Part shown: piece after piece, positions 6,241 through 7,976 of the stretch
Position numbering within the stretch: the stretch's first letter is position 1
Layout of the letters: each line of letters begins with the position of its first letter
NCBI GenBank assembly: GCA_014860845.1
Contig: JACZIY010000473.1
Coordinates: 1-7,976 of the forward strand
Origin: Anaerolineaceae bacterium
GTDB lineage: Bacteria > Chloroflexota > Anaerolineae > Anaerolineales > Anaerolineaceae
Length of the DNA stretch: 7,976 bases
Reading direction: 5' to 3'
The notes under the pieces: generated by a model
Databases searched by the model: none
The model's input: only the letters and a program-made list of their open reading frames with translations
What the model was told of the DNA's origin: nothing
Made by a program: the position numbers and the translations under genes

Positions 6241-7590
6241 TTACATACCTCGCAAACGTGGATTAAAGACACGATCCAGTGCAAAACCTAACGAGGCAAA
6301 CCCCAGACCGGTAATCATTAATAGAACAGCTGGTTGCACAATCCAGTAATACCATCCTCTGTAAAGAGCAGCATTAAAGTATGCTTCGTTGATGGTTTTT
6401 CCCCAGGTGGGCAGGACCGGATCACCCAACCCTAATAATGCCAATGAGGCTTCAAGGAATACAAAGGCTGGAACCGCGGAAACCAACCCGGGCAACAACA
6501 GTGGAATAATTCTAGGAATCAGGTATCGGAAAATGATGCGTCTATCACTGGCGCCATAGGCTTTTGCAGCTTCAATGTAAGTCGATTCTTTTACCTGCAT
6601 AAAGATAGCCCGGTATGTTTTAATACCCCCGGTGAATATGCTTAATGCCACGGTAGCACCTAAAATCGTCCAGATGCTTCTGGAATAAAAAGTACCCACC
6701 ATAATCAAGATGGAGAGGAATGGTAAAACCAGATTGATTTCTGTGATACGTTGAATAATGCCATCCACAATACCACCAAACCAGGTGCCGATGGCGGCAA
6801 TGATCATGGTTAATACTGAAGTTCCCAATGCAGCTAGCAATCCAAATGCCAGGGCAATCGGAATTCCCCACAGGATCGGCAATAATAAATCTCTACGTAA
6901 ATGATCGGTACCTGCCCAACCAAAGACCTCTCCCAATAAAACAAATTCAGGTTGAACGGTTGATTCGGGTTCAAATACAATTTGTTCAACCACTAGTTGA
7001 TATGTTCCCATAACAGGAATTTGTGATTCGGATTCAGATTCGGGATCTAAAAAAAGTCCAACAACCGGGGCTACATCTCCTAATTTCTTCTTTAATTTCT
7101 CTTCCTGATTAATCGGATAGGTATACGTTTTTCCAATGGCAAAATTATTGATTTTAAACTCAGTACCATCTGGGATTATCCATTTTAAGGAAACAAAAGG
7201 TTGCTTCTCCTCAAATTCTGAGGTGAAATACATCGTTAACTCTGTTGGAAAACTCTTATAGTCATATTCGAAGGCAAAAGTGGTCGTTTTGATCAACGTA
7301 CCACCTTCGGTGACCTCTTCTGTGACAGTCACACCTTCATCTCCCTCGACTAATGAGAAAGACTCGACCAATTTATCTTTTCGAAACCAGTTAAACCATT
7401 TCGGGGGAACTGTCCTGGGATTCTTGCCCACAACTTCTTCACCACCCCGCCAGATACTGATGGCCTGATCATAAGGAATTGTTACAACCACGATAATGGC
7501 TGATATTATCAATGCTAATACGATAATCGAACCAAATATGGCAGAAGGGTATTTAAGTATTTCCCGGAGGTTATTCATAAATTGTTTCAT
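6241..7590 (-). CDS. dppC: ABC importer permease, DppC/OppC family, with large extracytoplasmic insertion
   Basis: This 449-residue inner-membrane permease forms half of the transport channel. Residues 17-38 are the first helix. Residues about 39-228 are a hydrophilic, beta-rich-looking section; the usual family linker here is far shorter and DppC proteins are normally about 300 residues. From GWAGTDHLRRDLLLPILWGIP (224-244) onward it follows the family: several helices, then the EAA loop EAAKAYGASDRRIIFRYLIP (340-359) that contacts the ATPases, the FLEASLALLGLGDP region (378-390) and the C-terminal DRVFNPRLRG. The insertion contains a short acidic repeat ESESES (184-189). ATG 7590 overlaps the dppB stop as ATGA, with AGGAGG (7605-7600) at 9 nt spacing. 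No break or frameshift is seen, so the insertion looks like real protein. It may interact with the binding protein or the cell envelope, by inference only. Confidence 0.93.
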   Translation of the reverse strand: MKQFMNNLREILKYPSAIFGSIIVLALIISAIIVVVTIPYDQAISIWRGGEEVVGKNPRTVPPKWFNWFRKDKLVESFSLVEGDEGVTVTEEVTEGGTLIKTTTFAFEYDYKSFPTELTMYFTSEFEEKQPFVSLKWIIPDGTEFKINNFAIGKTYTYPINQEEKLKKKLGDVAPVVGLFLDPESESESQIPVMGTYQLVVEQIVFEPESTVQPEFVLLGEVFGWAGTDHLRRDLLLPILWGIPIALAFGLLAALGTSVLTMIIAAIGTWFGGIVDGIIQRITEINLVLPFLSILIMVGTFYSRSIWTILGATVALSIFTGGIKTYRAIFMQVKESTYIEAAKAYGASDRRIIFRYLIPRIIPLLLPGLVSAVPAFVFLEASLALLGLGDPVLPTWGKTINEAYFNAALYRGWYYWIVQPAVLLMITGLGFASLGFALDRVFNPRLRGM

Positions 7591-7976
7591 TGTGGACTAC
7601 CTCCTGTACCAATTTTCACCCGGGGATCAACCAGAGCATATACAAAATCAAGCAAGAAAACTGTAATCGCCAATAAATAAGCAAAAATAATTGTCGTACC
7701 AACAATCACAGGGGTATCGTATAAGCCAATCGCTTTGTAGGTAATTCTGCCTAGACCAGGCCATTGAAAAACTGTTTCCGTAATAATGGCACCTGTCCAG
7801 AGCCCTATCAATAATAAAGCAAAAGTCGTAATGATTGTTGGTAAAGTTGGTCGTAGAATGTATCGACGTTCGATATCGCGGGAAGGTAGGCCTTTAGCCT
7901 TAGCCGTCTCCACGTAATCTTCACTGGAATATATCAGGAAAAATGTGCGCCAGTTATAAATACTTAAAAAGAATGA
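7587..7976 (-). CDS. dppB: ABC importer permease, DppB/OppB family, 3' part only
   Basis: The last 129 residues of the first permease of the importer; the 5' part lies beyond the right edge and the frame is open to base 7976. The visible part starts in the middle of the transport domain and contains the EAA loop DYVETAKAKGLPSRDIERRYILRP, contacted by the ATPases. Then come a helix (TIITTFALLLIGLWTGAII), the typical TETVFQWPGLGRITYKAI block, a last helix (TTIIFAYLLAITVFLLDFVY) and the C-terminal ALVDPRVK, a hallmark of DppB/OppB ends. A GTG at 7913 is an internal valine codon, not a start. The stop TGA (7589-7587) overlaps the dppC ATG, showing a coupled operon. The operon promoter is outside the window. 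Confidence 0.93.
   Translation of the reverse strand, partial: SFFLSIYNWRTFFLIYSSEDYVETAKAKGLPSRDIERRYILRPTLPTIITTFALLLIGLWTGAIITETVFQWPGLGRITYKAIGLYDTPVIVGTTIIFAYLLAITVFLLDFVYALVDPRVKIGTGGSPQ

Noticed and set aside
7025..7046. Tandem GATTCGGATTCAGATTCGG-type repeat inside dppC
   Set aside because: It simply encodes the short acidic ESESES run in the insertion; too few copies to call a DNA repeat element.
7911..7913. GTG as the start of a short 108-residue permease
   Set aside because: The frame stays open to the right edge and the residues before it (WRTFFLIYSSEDY) fit the DppB family, so the GTG is an internal valine codon.

Overview
The window looks like a chromosomal piece of a Chloroflexota bacterium of the Anaerolineae type. 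This is an inference from protein style: the lipoprotein at 929-2761 has the Pro/Thr/Val-rich tether (TVIV.GTP..VIITATPGPTPEP) that is very common behind lipoprotein cysteines in that class, and the response regulator and transporter genes have the same flavour. Base composition is moderate, with AT-rich intergenic regions. No mobile element, CRISPR array, phage gene or integrase is visible.

Left end (1-928): the minus strand carries the 5' part of a glmU-like nucleotidyltransferase gene running off the window, preceded by a tRNA-Gln(UUG) gene also on the minus strand. The AT-rich region 678-928 lies between the diverging tRNA and lipoprotein genes and holds a candidate promoter for each plus an inverted repeat.

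Centre (929-3888): a complete plus-strand gene for a family 5 (peptide/oligopeptide type) substrate-binding lipoprotein converges on a minus-strand gene for a stand-alone response regulator. The regulator is a REC domain followed by a region that looks like a Roadblock/LC7 fold and an acidic tail, with no DNA-binding domain. The two genes share a strong bidirectional terminator hairpin at 2783-2814.

Right part (3983-7976): a tightly packed minus-strand operon, read from the right edge, encodes an Opp/Dpp-type ABC importer: permease 1 (3' part only), permease 2, ATPase D, ATPase F and finally a 68-residue two-helix membrane protein. Junctions are a 4-bp ATGA overlap, a 2-nt gap, a 14-nt gap and another 4-bp ATGA overlap. 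A hairpin plus T-run at 3983-4014 ends the operon. The regulator then starts from its own candidate extended -10 promoter only about 16 bp further on.

Together the window most likely encodes an ABC peptide or related solute importer: the lipoprotein captures substrate outside the membrane, the two permeases form the channel and the two ATPases drive import. The binding protein is on the opposite strand from the rest and is separated from it by the regulator. The least ordinary items are the roughly 190-residue extracytoplasmic insertion in permease 2, the small coupled membrane protein at the operon end, and the REC-Roadblock-like regulator. I see nothing that demands a wholly new system; the rest is ordinary housekeeping and transport.
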